Below are positions 1-7,667 of a stretch of DNA of 64,000 nt, in pieces. How positions within the stretch are numbered: the first letter of the stretch is position 1; every line of letters starts with the position of its first letter. The translations under genes were made by a program, and so were the position numbers. The notes under the pieces are model-generated. The model saw only the letters and a program-made list of their open reading frames with translations, ran no database searches and was not told where the DNA came from. Source of the stretch: Actinomycetes bacterium (GTDB lineage: Bacteria; Actinomycetota; Actinomycetes; Actinomycetales; Microbacteriaceae). The DNA lies in NCBI GenBank assembly GCA_023428065.1, contig JAEYZI010000061.1, positions 8,322-72,321 of the forward strand, written 5' to 3'.

Positions 1-896
1 GGCACGGGCGCAGGAGGCACGGGCGCAGGCGGCACGGCCACGCCGGACGGTGCGGCGTCGAGCTCGGCGGGAACCCCGGGGGGCGTCGGCGGAGGAGCGA
101 GCTGCAGCCCGAGCGGGCGGCTGAAGTCGAGGACGGGCACCCGGCCGAGCCGCGGCTCGAGCGGTGGGATCGGCTGCGTGTCGCGGTAGGCACCCGGATG
201 CGCGGGGTACTTCACCGGCCACGCCGTCGAGGCCGTGAAGCTCTCGTCCCCCTTGCGGCGCCGGATGTAGTCCTGGAAGCGGCGCGCCTGCTCGGCGTAC
301 CAGATCTCCTGTCGGCCGTGCAGGTCGGCGATCGGGAGGTCGAGCTCGTCGCGCCACGACCGCGCGAGCGCCTGCGCGACACGGCCCGCCGCGATCGCGT
401 CGGCGCCCGCGTCGTGCGCGTCGTCGAGGGCGACCCCGTAGTGGGCGGCCGCGGCCTCGAGCGTGCGCTTGCCCTTGCGGTAGGTGTCGACCTGCTTGTC
501 GAGCACGAGCGGGTCGACGACCGGCGCGGGGTCGATGAGCGGCTCGAGCTCGTTGCGGCGGCACTCCCGGTCGAGCAGCGAGAGGTCGTAGGGGGCGTTG
601 TAGACGACGACGGGGATCCCGAGGCCGAAGAGGGTGCGCAGCGTCTGGGTGATCTCCGCGACGACGACGCCCGACGGGCGACCCTCGAGCCGGGCGCGCT
701 CGGTCGTGATGCCGTGGACCTCGGATGCGGCCTCCGGGATCTCGACCTCGGGGTCGGCGAGCCAGTCCCAGCGGTCGACGACCGCGCCATCCGCGTCGAT
801 CACGGCGATGCACGCCGTCACGATGCGCGCGGTCTCGACGTCCACGCCCGTGGTCTCGAGGTCGAACACACCCAGGCGATCGGCCCAACTGGTCAT
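1..896 (-). CDS. DEDDh-family 3'-5' exonuclease (DnaQ/epsilon-like), 3' end outside window
   Basis: The reading frame runs from an ATG at 896 off the left edge, so 298 residues are visible and the C-terminus is missing. All exonuclease motifs are present: Exo I DLETTG (D12, E14), Exo II YNAPYD (D104) and Exo III HDAGADA (H161, D166), the DEDDh signature of DNA polymerase III epsilon-type two-metal 3'-5' exonucleases. It probably acts in DNA proofreading or repair as a stand-alone nuclease, since no polymerase is fused in the visible part. After about residue 230 the sequence becomes proline-rich and ends, at the edge, in near-perfect 15-bp direct repeats encoding a VPPAP-type tail, presumably disordered. 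The start is supported by a TAGGCT hexamer 6 nt upstream. The exact substrate cannot be told from sequence. Confidence 0.9.
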   Translation of the reverse strand, partial: MTSWADRLGVFDLETTGVDVETARIVTACIAVIDADGAVVDRWDWLADPEVEIPEAASEVHGITTERARLEGRPSGVVVAEITQTLRTLFGLGIPVVVYNAPYDLSLLDRECRRNELEPLIDPAPVVDPLVLDKQVDTYRKGKRTLEAAAAHYGVALDDAHDAGADAIAAGRVAQALARSWRDELDLPIADLHGRQEIWYAEQARRFQDYIRRRKGDESFTASTAWPVKYPAHPGAYRDTQPIPPLEPRLGRVPVLDFSRPLGLQLAPPPTPPGVPAELDAAPSGVAVPPAPVPPAPV

Positions 897-902
897 GCGC
901 GC

Positions 903-908
903 AGCCTA
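903..908 (-). promoter_or_regulatory. -10 hexamer for the exonuclease gene
   Basis: TAGGCT on the minus strand lies 6 nt before the ATG at 896, so transcription would begin at or next to the start codon (leaderless). It sits inside the 32-bp gap after treS. Confidence 0.5.
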
Positions 909-928
909 GAGCCGGGGCCCGACGCGGC

Positions 929-2656
929 TCAGAAGGCGCGCGGGAGCGCCGCGCGCGGCTCGCCGAGGTGGAGCCAGTAGAAGCTCTGGGTGGCGAGCGT
1001 GAGCGTCAGGACGCCGTCGTCGCCGACGGCCGGGAACGCGCCGCCTCCGAAGAGGTCGTACGGCACGACGCCCTCGTCGCCGCTCATCTCGATCGAGACG
1101 GAGACCGGGTTGTGCGAGAAGGAGAACACGCACAGCACGCGCTCCGGGGCGTCGCCGAACGCGGTGCCCGTGCCCTCGTACTCGCGGACGAACGCGAGCA
1201 CCGATTCGTGGTTCGTGCGCAGCACGCGCAGCGTTCCCAGGCCGAAGGTCGGATGCGCCTTGCGCACGTGGATGACGTTGCGGATCCAGTGCAGGAGCGA
1301 GCGCGACTGCGCGAGCTGGGATTCGACGTTGACGAGCGAGTAGTTGTAGACGAGCGACTGCACGACCGGGAGGTAGAGCTTGCCGGGGTCGGCCGTCGAG
1401 AAGCCGGCGTTGCGGTCCGGCGTCCACTGCATGGGGGTGCGCGAGGCGTCGCGGTCGGGGAGCCAGATGTTGTCGCCCATCCCGATCTCATCGCCGTAGT
1501 AGAGGAACGGCGAGCCGGGGAGCGAGAAGAGCAGAGCGTGCGCGAGCTCGAGCTCCGCGCGAGAGTTGTCGAGAAGGGGCGCGAGGCGGCGACGGATGCC
1601 GACGTTGACGCGCATCCGCGGGTCGTACGCGTACCAGCCGTACATCGCCTGGCGGTACTCCTCCGAGACCATCTCGAGCGTCAGCTCGTCGTGGTTGCGC
1701 AGGAAGACGCCCCAGCCGGCGCCCGGCGGCACCTCGGTCGTCTCGGAGAGCACGCGCTGGAGCTCCTGCGCGGACTGCGAGCGCAGCGAGTAGAAGATGC
1801 GGGGCATGACCGGGAAGTCGAACGCCATGTGGCACTGGGGCTCCTCCTCGGTGCCCATGAACTCGACGACCTCGGCCGGCCACTGGTTCGCCTCGGCGAT
1901 CATGACGCGCCCCGGGTACTCCGCGTCCATCATCCGCCGCACGGCCTTGATGAACTCGTGCGTCTCGGGCTCGCCCTCGCCGTTGCCCTCCTCCGACTCG
2001 TAGAGGTAGGGGATCGCATCGAGGCGGAAGCCGTCGACGCCCATGTCCATCCAGAAGCGGATGACCTCGAAGATCGCCTCGTGGACCGCGGGGTTCTGGT
2101 AGTTGAGGTCGGGCTGGTGGGAGAAGAAGCGGTGGAAGTAGAACTGACGGCGCTCGGCGTCGAAGGCCCAGTTGGAGTCCTCGTAGTCGGTGAAGATGAT
2201 GCGGACGTTGGGGAAGCCCTCGTCCGTGTCGCGCCACACGTAGAAGTCGCCGTACGGCCCCTCGGGGTCGCTGCGGGACTGCTGGAACCACTCGTGCTGG
2301 TCGGAGGTGTGGTTGAGCGGGAGGTCGATGATGATGCGCATGTTGCGCTCGTGCGCCTTCGTCACGAGTTCGCGGAACTCCTCGAGGGTTCCGAACTCCG
2401 GCAGGATCGAGCGGTAGTCGGCGACGTCGTAGCCGCCGTCGCGCAGGGGAGACTGGTAGATCGGCGGGATCCAGAGCGCGTCGACGCCGAGCCACTGCAG
2501 GTAGTCGAGCTTCGAGATGAGCCCTCCGAGGTCGCCCGAGCCGTCGCCGTTGGAGTCGACGAAGGATCGCACCATGACCTCGTAGAACACCGCACGGCGG
2601 TACCAGTGCGGGTCGAGTGTGAGGCCGGGCAGCGTGATGGGAGCCGTGAACGTCAC
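929..2656 (-). CDS. treS: trehalose synthase (maltose alpha-D-glucosyltransferase), GH13
   Basis: 575 residues, close to the usual TreS length without a fused maltokinase. TreS interconverts maltose and trehalose in the cytoplasm by intramolecular transglucosylation. The N-terminal (beta/alpha)8 barrel has the four GH13 conserved regions: DLPLNH near 111-116, GFRLDAIPYLY with nucleophile D213, IAEANQW with acid/base E255, and NHDE with D323. The RLDAIPYLYE and PMQWTPDRNAGFS stretches are typical of TreS rather than amylases. A C-terminal beta domain follows. The start is a GTG at 2656 with a CAGACT hexamer 6 nt upstream. It is transcribed divergently from the alpha/beta hydrolase, 50 bp away. 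No maltokinase or GlgE is adjacent, so the direction of flux (trehalose breakdown or synthesis) is not shown here. Confidence 0.93.
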   Translation of the reverse strand: MTFTAPITLPGLTLDPHWYRRAVFYEVMVRSFVDSNGDGSGDLGGLISKLDYLQWLGVDALWIPPIYQSPLRDGGYDVADYRSILPEFGTLEEFRELVTKAHERNMRIIIDLPLNHTSDQHEWFQQSRSDPEGPYGDFYVWRDTDEGFPNVRIIFTDYEDSNWAFDAERRQFYFHRFFSHQPDLNYQNPAVHEAIFEVIRFWMDMGVDGFRLDAIPYLYESEEGNGEGEPETHEFIKAVRRMMDAEYPGRVMIAEANQWPAEVVEFMGTEEEPQCHMAFDFPVMPRIFYSLRSQSAQELQRVLSETTEVPPGAGWGVFLRNHDELTLEMVSEEYRQAMYGWYAYDPRMRVNVGIRRRLAPLLDNSRAELELAHALLFSLPGSPFLYYGDEIGMGDNIWLPDRDASRTPMQWTPDRNAGFSTADPGKLYLPVVQSLVYNYSLVNVESQLAQSRSLLHWIRNVIHVRKAHPTFGLGTLRVLRTNHESVLAFVREYEGTGTAFGDAPERVLCVFSFSHNPVSVSIEMSGDEGVVPYDLFGGGAFPAVGDDGVLTLTLATQSFYWLHLGEPRAALPRAF

Positions 2657-2662
2657 GCGTCG

Positions 2663-2668
2663 AGTCTG
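2663..2668 (-). promoter_or_regulatory. -10 hexamer for treS
   Basis: CAGACT (minus strand), 6 nt before the GTG start at 2656. It is back to back with the hydrolase promoter, so two leaderless promoters share about 50 bp. Confidence 0.45.
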
Positions 2669-2693
2669 ACACCTCCCGCACTGGACGGACGCC

Positions 2694-2699
2694 TAGAAT
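2694..2699 (+). promoter_or_regulatory. -10 hexamer for the alpha/beta hydrolase
   Basis: TAGAAT followed by 7 nt and the ATG at 2707. No Shine-Dalgarno sequence is present, which fits a leaderless mRNA. Confidence 0.5.
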
Positions 2700-2706
2700 C
2701 GCAGGG

Positions 2707-3627
2707 ATGTCCGTCCCGACCCCGCACGCCGAGGCCCTCGCCCGCATCCCCGTCCGCGAACGGGAGGCCCGGATCCTCGGCTCCCGCACGCGCTTCTGGG
2801 ACTTCGGGCCCGAGGACGCGCGCGACGTCGTCGTGCTCGCGCACGGCTACCGCGGCGACCACCACGGGCTCGAGCCCGTCATCGCGCGGCTCGACGCCAT
2901 CCGCATCGTGAGCCCCGACCTCCCCGGCTTCGGCGACTCGACGCCGCTCACCGAGGCGCCGCACTCGATCGAGGGCTACGGACGCTGGCTCGCGGAGTTC
3001 ATCGCGTCGCTCGAACTGCCCGCTCCGCCCGTCGTGCTCGGGCACTCCTTCGGCTCGATGATCGCCTCGCACGCGATCGCCGACGGCATGCCCGCGCGCG
3101 CTCTCGTGCTCGTGAACCCCATCACGACCGACCCGAAGATCGCCGCAGGCCGCGTCATCACGGCGCTCACGCGCGCCTTCTACGGCGTCACGCGCGCGAT
3201 GCCGGCCCGCCTCGCGCGGCTGTGGCTCGGCAACTGGCTCATCGTGCGGTTCATGAGCATGAACCTCGTGAAGACGCCCGACGCCACCCTGCGGCGCTGG
3301 ATCCACGAGGAGCATCACCGGTACTTCAACGGCTTCTCCGACGCCCGCACGGTCGCCGAGGCGTTCGACGCGTCCGTCAGCACGGATGTGCGCGTCGCCG
3401 CGCCGCGCGTGAGCGTCCCCACCGTGCTCATCGCGGGCGAGGTCGACCGCATCGCGCCCCTCCCGGGTCAGCGCTCCGCGGTGGACCTCTTCCCCGACGC
3501 CCGCCTCGTCGTCGTGCCCGGAACGGGGCATCTCGCCCACTACGAGACCCCGGACCTCGTGGCGGACGCCATCCGCACCTTCCTCGCGACGCTCCCCGCG
3601 AGTGCGCCGCCGGGAGCCGCGCGGTGA
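2707..3627 (+). CDS. alpha/beta-fold hydrolase
   Basis: 306 residues with a complete catalytic triad: nucleophile S114 in GHSFGS, acid D247 in AGEVDR, and H275 in TGHLAH. HGYRG near 46-50 supplies the oxyanion-hole region. It is a cytoplasmic serine hydrolase (esterase/lipase or C-C hydrolase type); the substrate is not deducible. The stop codon overlaps the GTG start of the downstream glycosyltransferase (GTGA), so the two genes are translationally coupled and probably act in one process. A hydrolase next to a glycosyltransferase and opposite treS suggests carbohydrate or cell-envelope metabolism, but this is inference from position only. Confidence 0.88.
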   Translation: MSVPTPHAEALARIPVREREARILGSRTRFWDFGPEDARDVVVLAHGYRGDHHGLEPVIARLDAIRIVSPDLPGFGDSTPLTEAPHSIEGYGRWLAEFIASLELPAPPVVLGHSFGSMIASHAIADGMPARALVLVNPITTDPKIAAGRVITALTRAFYGVTRAMPARLARLWLGNWLIVRFMSMNLVKTPDATLRRWIHEEHHRYFNGFSDARTVAEAFDASVSTDVRVAAPRVSVPTVLIAGEVDRIAPLPGQRSAVDLFPDARLVVVPGTGHLAHYETPDLVADAIRTFLATLPASAPPGAAR

Positions 3628-4703
3628 GGATCCTCGTCGACTGCCGCTACATCCGCTATCCGCGGCACGACGGGATCAGCCGCTACACGGCCAACCTCGT
3701 GGCCTCGCTCGCCCCGCTCGCGCGCGAGGCCGGCCACGAGGTCGTCATGATCGTCTCCGACGAGGAGCAGCTCGCAATGCTGCCCGAGCTGCCGTGGGAG
3801 CTCGCGACGTCGCCCACGAGCCCCCGCGAGCTCACGATCGCGCGCCGACTCAACGCGCTCGCCCCCGACGTGCTCTTCAGCCCCATGCAGACGATCGGCT
3901 CGTGGGGTCGCCGTTACGGCCTCGTGCTGACCCTGCACGACCTCATCTACTACCGGAACCGTACGCCCCCGCGCGACCTCGCGTGGCCCATCCGCCTCAT
4001 GTGGCGGCTCTATCACCTCGCCTGGTGGCCGCAGCGGCTGCTGCTCAACCGCGCCGACGAGGTCGCGACCGTGTCGGAGACGACGCGCTCGCTCATGCGC
4101 GAGCACCGGCTCACCGACCGCCCGATCACGGTCGTCTCGAACGCCGCGGATCCCGTCGCAGTCGACGAGGAGCGACGCCTGCCCGCGGAGCGGGACCTCG
4201 TCTACATGGGCTCGTTCATGCCCTACAAGAACGTCGAGGTGCTCGCGCGCGCCCTCCACGACCTTCCCGGTCACCGACTGCACCTGCTGAGTCGCATCTC
4301 GTCCGCGGACCGCGCCCGGCTCGAGGCGCTCGCCCCCGCGGGCGCCCTCGTCGTGCACGACGGCGTCACGGATGCCGAGTACGGGGAGCTGCTGGATCGC
4401 GCGCTCGCACTCGTGACGATGTCGTACGACGAGGGGTTCGGGCTCCCGCTCGTGGAGGCGATGGTGCGCGGGACGCCCGTCGTCGTCTCCGACATCCCGA
4501 TCTTCCGCGAGATCGGGGGAGAGGCCGCCGTGTACGCGGACCCGCGCGACGTGCGCTCCGTCGTCGACGCCGTCCGACGCCTCGACGACGCGGACGAGTG
4601 GGCGCGGCGGTCCGCCGCGTCGCGAGCGCAGGCGGAGAGGTTCGACTGGAACCGCTCGGCCGCGACGCTCCTCGAACTGCTCGAGCGGGTCGCTAGGCGC
4701 TGA
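3624..4703 (+). CDS. glycosyltransferase, GT4-like (GT-B fold)
   Basis: 359 residues from a GTG at 3624 that overlaps the upstream hydrolase stop codon; an upstream extension is excluded by the overlap. The GT-B fold shows an N-terminal acceptor domain (RILVDCRYIRY..HDGISRY, residues 2-21) and a C-terminal donor domain with the retaining-GT EX7E motif, E270 and E278 in EGFGLPLVEA, followed by GTPVVVSD. No transmembrane segment is seen. It probably transfers a hexose from a nucleotide sugar to a glycan or lipid acceptor; donor and acceptor are unknown. The 3' end overlaps the convergent YbaK-type gene by 11 bp. Confidence 0.87.
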   Translation: MRILVDCRYIRYPRHDGISRYTANLVASLAPLAREAGHEVVMIVSDEEQLAMLPELPWELATSPTSPRELTIARRLNALAPDVLFSPMQTIGSWGRRYGLVLTLHDLIYYRNRTPPRDLAWPIRLMWRLYHLAWWPQRLLLNRADEVATVSETTRSLMREHRLTDRPITVVSNAADPVAVDEERRLPAERDLVYMGSFMPYKNVEVLARALHDLPGHRLHLLSRISSADRARLEALAPAGALVVHDGVTDAEYGELLDRALALVTMSYDEGFGLPLVEAMVRGTPVVVSDIPIFREIGGEAAVYADPRDVRSVVDAVRRLDDADEWARRSAASRAQAERFDWNRSAATLLELLERVARR

Positions 4704-5151
4704 CCCGATGCACCTCGCCGCCCGCGAGGCGCACGAGGTCGGCGGGGTCGATCGCGAAGACGGATGACGCGGTGCCCGCCGCGGCCCACAGCACCTCGAG
4801 CGCGAGGAGGTCCTCGTCGACGACCGTGCGGAGCGGGCGCGCATGGGCGAGGGGCGGCACGCCGCCGATCGAGTAGCCCGTGGCCTCCTTGACCGCGCGC
4901 GCGTCGGCCTTGCCGAGCGTGCCGCCGAGGCGGGCGCCGAGCGCCGCCGTGTCGACGCGGTTGGCACCCGACACGAGTGCGAGGAGAGGCTCGCCGTCGA
5001 GCGTGAACACGAGGCTCTTGACGATCGCGGCGACCGGGCAGCCGATCGCGTCCGCGGCGTCCTGCGCCGTGTGGGTGCCCTCGGGGAACTCGCGCACCTC
5101 GACGTCGAGGCCGAGGGCGCGCAACCGCTCGGCGTAGTCCTCGGCGGCCAT
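4693..5151 (-). CDS. YbaK/EbsC-family aminoacyl-tRNA deacylase
   Basis: 152 residues, the size of free-standing YbaK/EbsC/ProX domains that hydrolyse mischarged tRNAs. The conserved lysine is visible in AIVKSLVF, followed by LVSGANRVD and the GYSIGGVPPLAH segment characteristic of the family. The ATG at 5151 shares one base with the stop codon of the upstream histidine phosphatase (TGATG), so it is the last gene of a sirtuin - phosphatase - deacylase operon. Its 3' end overlaps the convergent glycosyltransferase by 11 bp. Which mischarged tRNA it edits is unknown. Confidence 0.88.
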   Translation of the reverse strand: MAAEDYAERLRALGLDVEVREFPEGTHTAQDAADAIGCPVAAIVKSLVFTLDGEPLLALVSGANRVDTAALGARLGGTLGKADARAVKEATGYSIGGVPPLAHARPLRTVVDEDLLALEVLWAAAGTASSVFAIDPADLVRLAGGEVHRVSA

Positions 5152-5804
5152 CAGGCGTCCACCGGCCGCAGGGGCTCGCCGTCCTCGGCCGCCTCGACGG
5201 CGTTCTGCGTGTCGATGTCCTCGCACTCGGGGAGGATCGACTCGTCCTCGATGGGGTCGTCGAACGCGATGAGCTGCAGCTCGCCGTCCTCGACCCGGAA
5301 GCTGTGCACCGACGCGTTCGTGATGCGGGGGTGCTGCGTGCCGGGCTCGACCGTCTGCAGCACGGAGCGGATCGCGCCGCCGTGGCTCACGACGACGAGC
5401 CGCGCTCCCGGGTGGCGCGCCGCGAGCTCGAGCAGCGCGGGCACGACGCGGCCCGCGACCTCCTCCCGGGTCTCCTGCCCCGGGGCGCGGACCCCCTCCG
5501 GGTAGAGCGCCTCGACCTGCTCGAAGCCCATGCCCTCGGCGTCGCCGTAGTCGCGCTCGACGAGGGCGTCGACATCCGTCACCTCGTCGATGCCGAGACG
5601 CGACGCGATGATCGACGCCGTCTCGTGGGCGCGCGAGAGGGGGCTCGCGTACACGGCGTCCCAGCTGCGCCGCGCGAGCAGCTCGGCCGTCTGGCGCGCC
5701 TGCGCGCGCCCCGTGTCGTTGAGCGGGATGTCGGTGCGCCCTTGGATGCGGCGTGCCGCGTTCCACTCGGTCTCGCCGTGGCGCACGAGGTACAGCTCGG
5801 TCAT
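5151..5804 (-). CDS. histidine phosphatase family protein (phosphoglycerate mutase-like)
   Basis: 217 residues from ATG 5804, chosen because a GGAGG Shine-Dalgarno lies about 5 nt upstream; an in-frame ATG 21 nt earlier lacks one. The catalytic signature LVRHGETEWN is at the N-terminus, with SPLSRAHETA and VVSHGGAIRS completing the phosphatase active site. These enzymes dephosphorylate small molecules or proteins through a phosphohistidine. The C-terminal tail is acidic (EDESILPECEDIDT). It lies 39 nt after the sirtuin gene and is coupled to the YbaK gene. The substrate is unknown. Confidence 0.87.
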   Translation of the reverse strand: MTELYLVRHGETEWNAARRIQGRTDIPLNDTGRAQARQTAELLARRSWDAVYASPLSRAHETASIIASRLGIDEVTDVDALVERDYGDAEGMGFEQVEALYPEGVRAPGQETREEVAGRVVPALLELAARHPGARLVVVSHGGAIRSVLQTVEPGTQHPRITNASVHSFRVEDGELQLIAFDDPIEDESILPECEDIDTQNAVEAAEDGEPLRPVDA

Positions 5805-5843
5805 GATCCTCCGCTCGGGGCGCATCCGCCCCGAGATCCGAGA

Positions 5844-6701
5844 CTACCGAAGCCGCGCCGCGAGCCCGGCGAGCACCTCGGAGGTGCCCGCGTCGATCTT
5901 GAGGCTCGCGCGCCGGTCGCCGCGGGTCTCGCCGCGGTTGACGACGACGACCGGCATCCGTGCCTTGACCGCCTGATCGAGGAGGCGGATGCCGGAGTTG
6001 ACGACGAGGGACGAGCCCGCGATGACGAGCGCCTCGGCGCCCCGCAGGATCGCGCGCGCGGCGGCGAAGACGGTCGGCGGCACGAACTCGCCGAAGAACA
6101 CGACGTCGGGTTTGAGGACGCCGCCGCACACGGTGCAGCTCGGCACGATCATCTGGTCGACATAGTCGATCTGCACGTCGCCGTCGGGTCCGGTCTGGAC
6201 CGCCTCCGGGTAGCCGAGCCACGGGTTCTCGCGCGTCATGCGCGCGGCGATGTCGGCCCGCGCGAACGTCTGCCCGCACGTGAGGCACGTGACGCGACGC
6301 ATCGCGCCGTGCAACTCCACGACGCGACGCGAGCCCGCACGGGCGTGGAGGCCGTCGACGTTCTGCGTCACGATGCCCGTGACGACGCCCGCGGCCTCCA
6401 GCTCGGCGAGCGCGAGATGACCCATGTTGGGATGCGCCGCCGAGAAGTGGTTCCAGCCGAGGTGGCTGCCCGCCCAGTAGCGCTTCCGGGCCTGCTCGTC
6501 GCCGAGGAACACGGCGAAGTTCATGGGGGTGCGGTGCACCGCGCCCGCTCCGCGGTAGTCGGGGATGCCGGAGTCGGTCGAGACGCCCGCGCCCGTGAGC
6601 ACGGCGACGCGGCGGCCGGTGAGGAGGCGCTCGGCGGCGTCGAGCGCCGGCGCGAGGGTGCCCGTCGCATCGCGCGGTGCGGGAAGCGTCGTGATCGACA
6701 T
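5844..6701 (-). CDS. NAD-dependent protein deacetylase (Sir2/sirtuin)
   Basis: 285 residues. NAD-binding motif GAGVSTDSGIPDYRG (37-51), TQNVDGLH (112-119), catalytic H131 in ELHGAM, and a zinc ribbon of two CxxC pairs (C139/C142 and C189/C192). Sirtuins remove acetyl or other acyl groups from lysines and consume NAD. The pattern resembles class II (SIRT4-like) bacterial sirtuins. The ATG at 6701 has a strong GGAAGGAGG site 5-7 nt upstream, and a TACGCT hexamer about 22 nt upstream can serve as -10. It is the first gene of a three-gene minus-strand operon and is divergent from the RNA methyltransferase. Confidence 0.92.
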   Translation of the reverse strand: MSITTLPAPRDATGTLAPALDAAERLLTGRRVAVLTGAGVSTDSGIPDYRGAGAVHRTPMNFAVFLGDEQARKRYWAGSHLGWNHFSAAHPNMGHLALAELEAAGVVTGIVTQNVDGLHARAGSRRVVELHGAMRRVTCLTCGQTFARADIAARMTRENPWLGYPEAVQTGPDGDVQIDYVDQMIVPSCTVCGGVLKPDVVFFGEFVPPTVFAAARAILRGAEALVIAGSSLVVNSGIRLLDQAVKARMPVVVVNRGETRGDRRASLKIDAGTSEVLAGLAARLR

Positions 6702-6723
6702 CCGTGCCTCCTTCCGCGGTCCC

Positions 6724-6729
6724 AGCGTA
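6724..6729 (-). promoter_or_regulatory. -10 hexamer for the sirtuin operon
   Basis: TACGCT on the minus strand leaves a short leader of about 16 nt that contains the GGAAGGAGG ribosome binding site. Confidence 0.4.
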
Positions 6730-6761
6730 GGCCGCGCAGTTTTCCGGCATGTTTCGGCTGG

Positions 6762-6767
6762 CAGAAT
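6762..6767 (+). promoter_or_regulatory. -10 hexamer for the RNA methyltransferase
   Basis: CAGAAT, then 6 nt to the ATG at 6774; no ribosome binding site between them. Confidence 0.42.
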
Positions 6768-6773
6768 CGAGGC

Positions 6774-7580
6774 ATGGAGCTCGTGCCGGTCGACGATCCC
6801 GCCGATCCGCGGCTGAGCGACTACTTCCGCCTCACCGACGTCGTGCTGCGCCGGCTCTCGGAGCCGGAGGGCGGGCTCTACATCGCCGAGTCGACCAAGG
6901 TCATCCAACGGGCGCTCGAGGCCGGCCACCGCCCCCGCTCGGTGCTGCTCCAGGAGAAGTGGATTCCGGACCTCGCGCCGCTCCTCGCCGACGTCGACGT
7001 GCCCGTCTACGTCGCCCCGCCGGAGATGCTCGAGCAGATCACGGGATTCGTGCTGCACCGCGGCGCCCTCGCCTCGATGCACCGCCCCGAGTTGCCGATC
7101 GTGTCCGAGCTGCTGCGCGACGCGCGACGCGTCGTCGTGCTCGAGGACATCGTCGACCACACCAACGTCGGGGCCATCTTCCGCGCGGTCGCGGGCCTCG
7201 GCGCGGACGCCGTGCTCGTCACGCCGCGGTGCGCCGACCCGCTCTACCGCCGCTCGGTGCGCGTCAGCATGGCCGCCGTGCTGCAGATCCCGTGGACGCG
7301 GCTGCCGGAGTGGCCGCAGGGTGCCGAGGAGCTGCACGCCGCGGGCTTCGCGATCGCGGCCCTCGCGCTCGACGACGACGCCGTGAGCCTCGACGACTAC
7401 GCCGCCGACCCTCCCGAGCGCGTGGCCCTGCTCTTCGGCACCGAGGGCGACGGTCTGAGCCGAGCCGCCCTCGCGAACGCCGACCGCGTCGTCACGATCC
7501 CCATGCGCCGGGGGATCGACTCCCTCAACGTCGCCGCGGCATCCGCCGTCGCGCTGTGGGCCCTCCGCACCTCTCGCTAG
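6774..7580 (+). CDS. SpoU/TrmH-family RNA 2'-O-methyltransferase
   Basis: 268 residues. The three SPOUT motifs are clear: NVGAIFR (131-137), FGTEGDGL (221-228) and IPMRRGIDSLN (242-252), which form the knotted SAM-binding site. The N-terminal ~110 residues form the substrate-binding domain (YIAESTKVIQRAL). The family methylates ribose 2'-OH in rRNA or tRNA; the specific nucleotide is not deducible. The ATG at 6774 is chosen over in-frame upstream extension because the divergent sirtuin promoter occupies the upstream region and a -10-like hexamer lies 6 nt before it. Confidence 0.9.
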   Translation: MELVPVDDPADPRLSDYFRLTDVVLRRLSEPEGGLYIAESTKVIQRALEAGHRPRSVLLQEKWIPDLAPLLADVDVPVYVAPPEMLEQITGFVLHRGALASMHRPELPIVSELLRDARRVVVLEDIVDHTNVGAIFRAVAGLGADAVLVTPRCADPLYRRSVRVSMAAVLQIPWTRLPEWPQGAEELHAAGFAIAALALDDDAVSLDDYAADPPERVALLFGTEGDGLSRAALANADRVVTIPMRRGIDSLNVAAASAVALWALRTSR

Positions 7581-7655
7581 CGCGCGTCCGTCCGCGGGGC
7601 CGCCCCCGGCGACACGTCCGCGCCGCGCCTCGGCGGGCTCGCGGGGAGCGGCCGG

Positions 7656-7661
7656 GATAAT
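7656..7661 (+). promoter_or_regulatory. -10 hexamer for the D,D-carboxypeptidase
   Basis: GATAAT, then 6 nt to the GTG start at 7668. It decides the GTG start. Confidence 0.5.
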
Positions 7662-7667
7662 GCTCCG

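Noticed and set aside
1..37. 15-bp tandem repeat at the left edge as a mobile or CRISPR-like repeat
   Set aside because: It is in frame within the exonuclease gene and encodes a proline-rich tail; only about 2.5 copies are visible.
725..2911. Long open frames opposite or overlapping real genes (for example 725-2911, 26386-28794, 30653-32659, 33585-36527)
   Set aside because: They are rich in Arg, Ala, Pro and Gly or in repeated HRD-type residues, match no domain, and lie antisense or out of frame to genes with clear motifs. High GC at third positions creates such frames.
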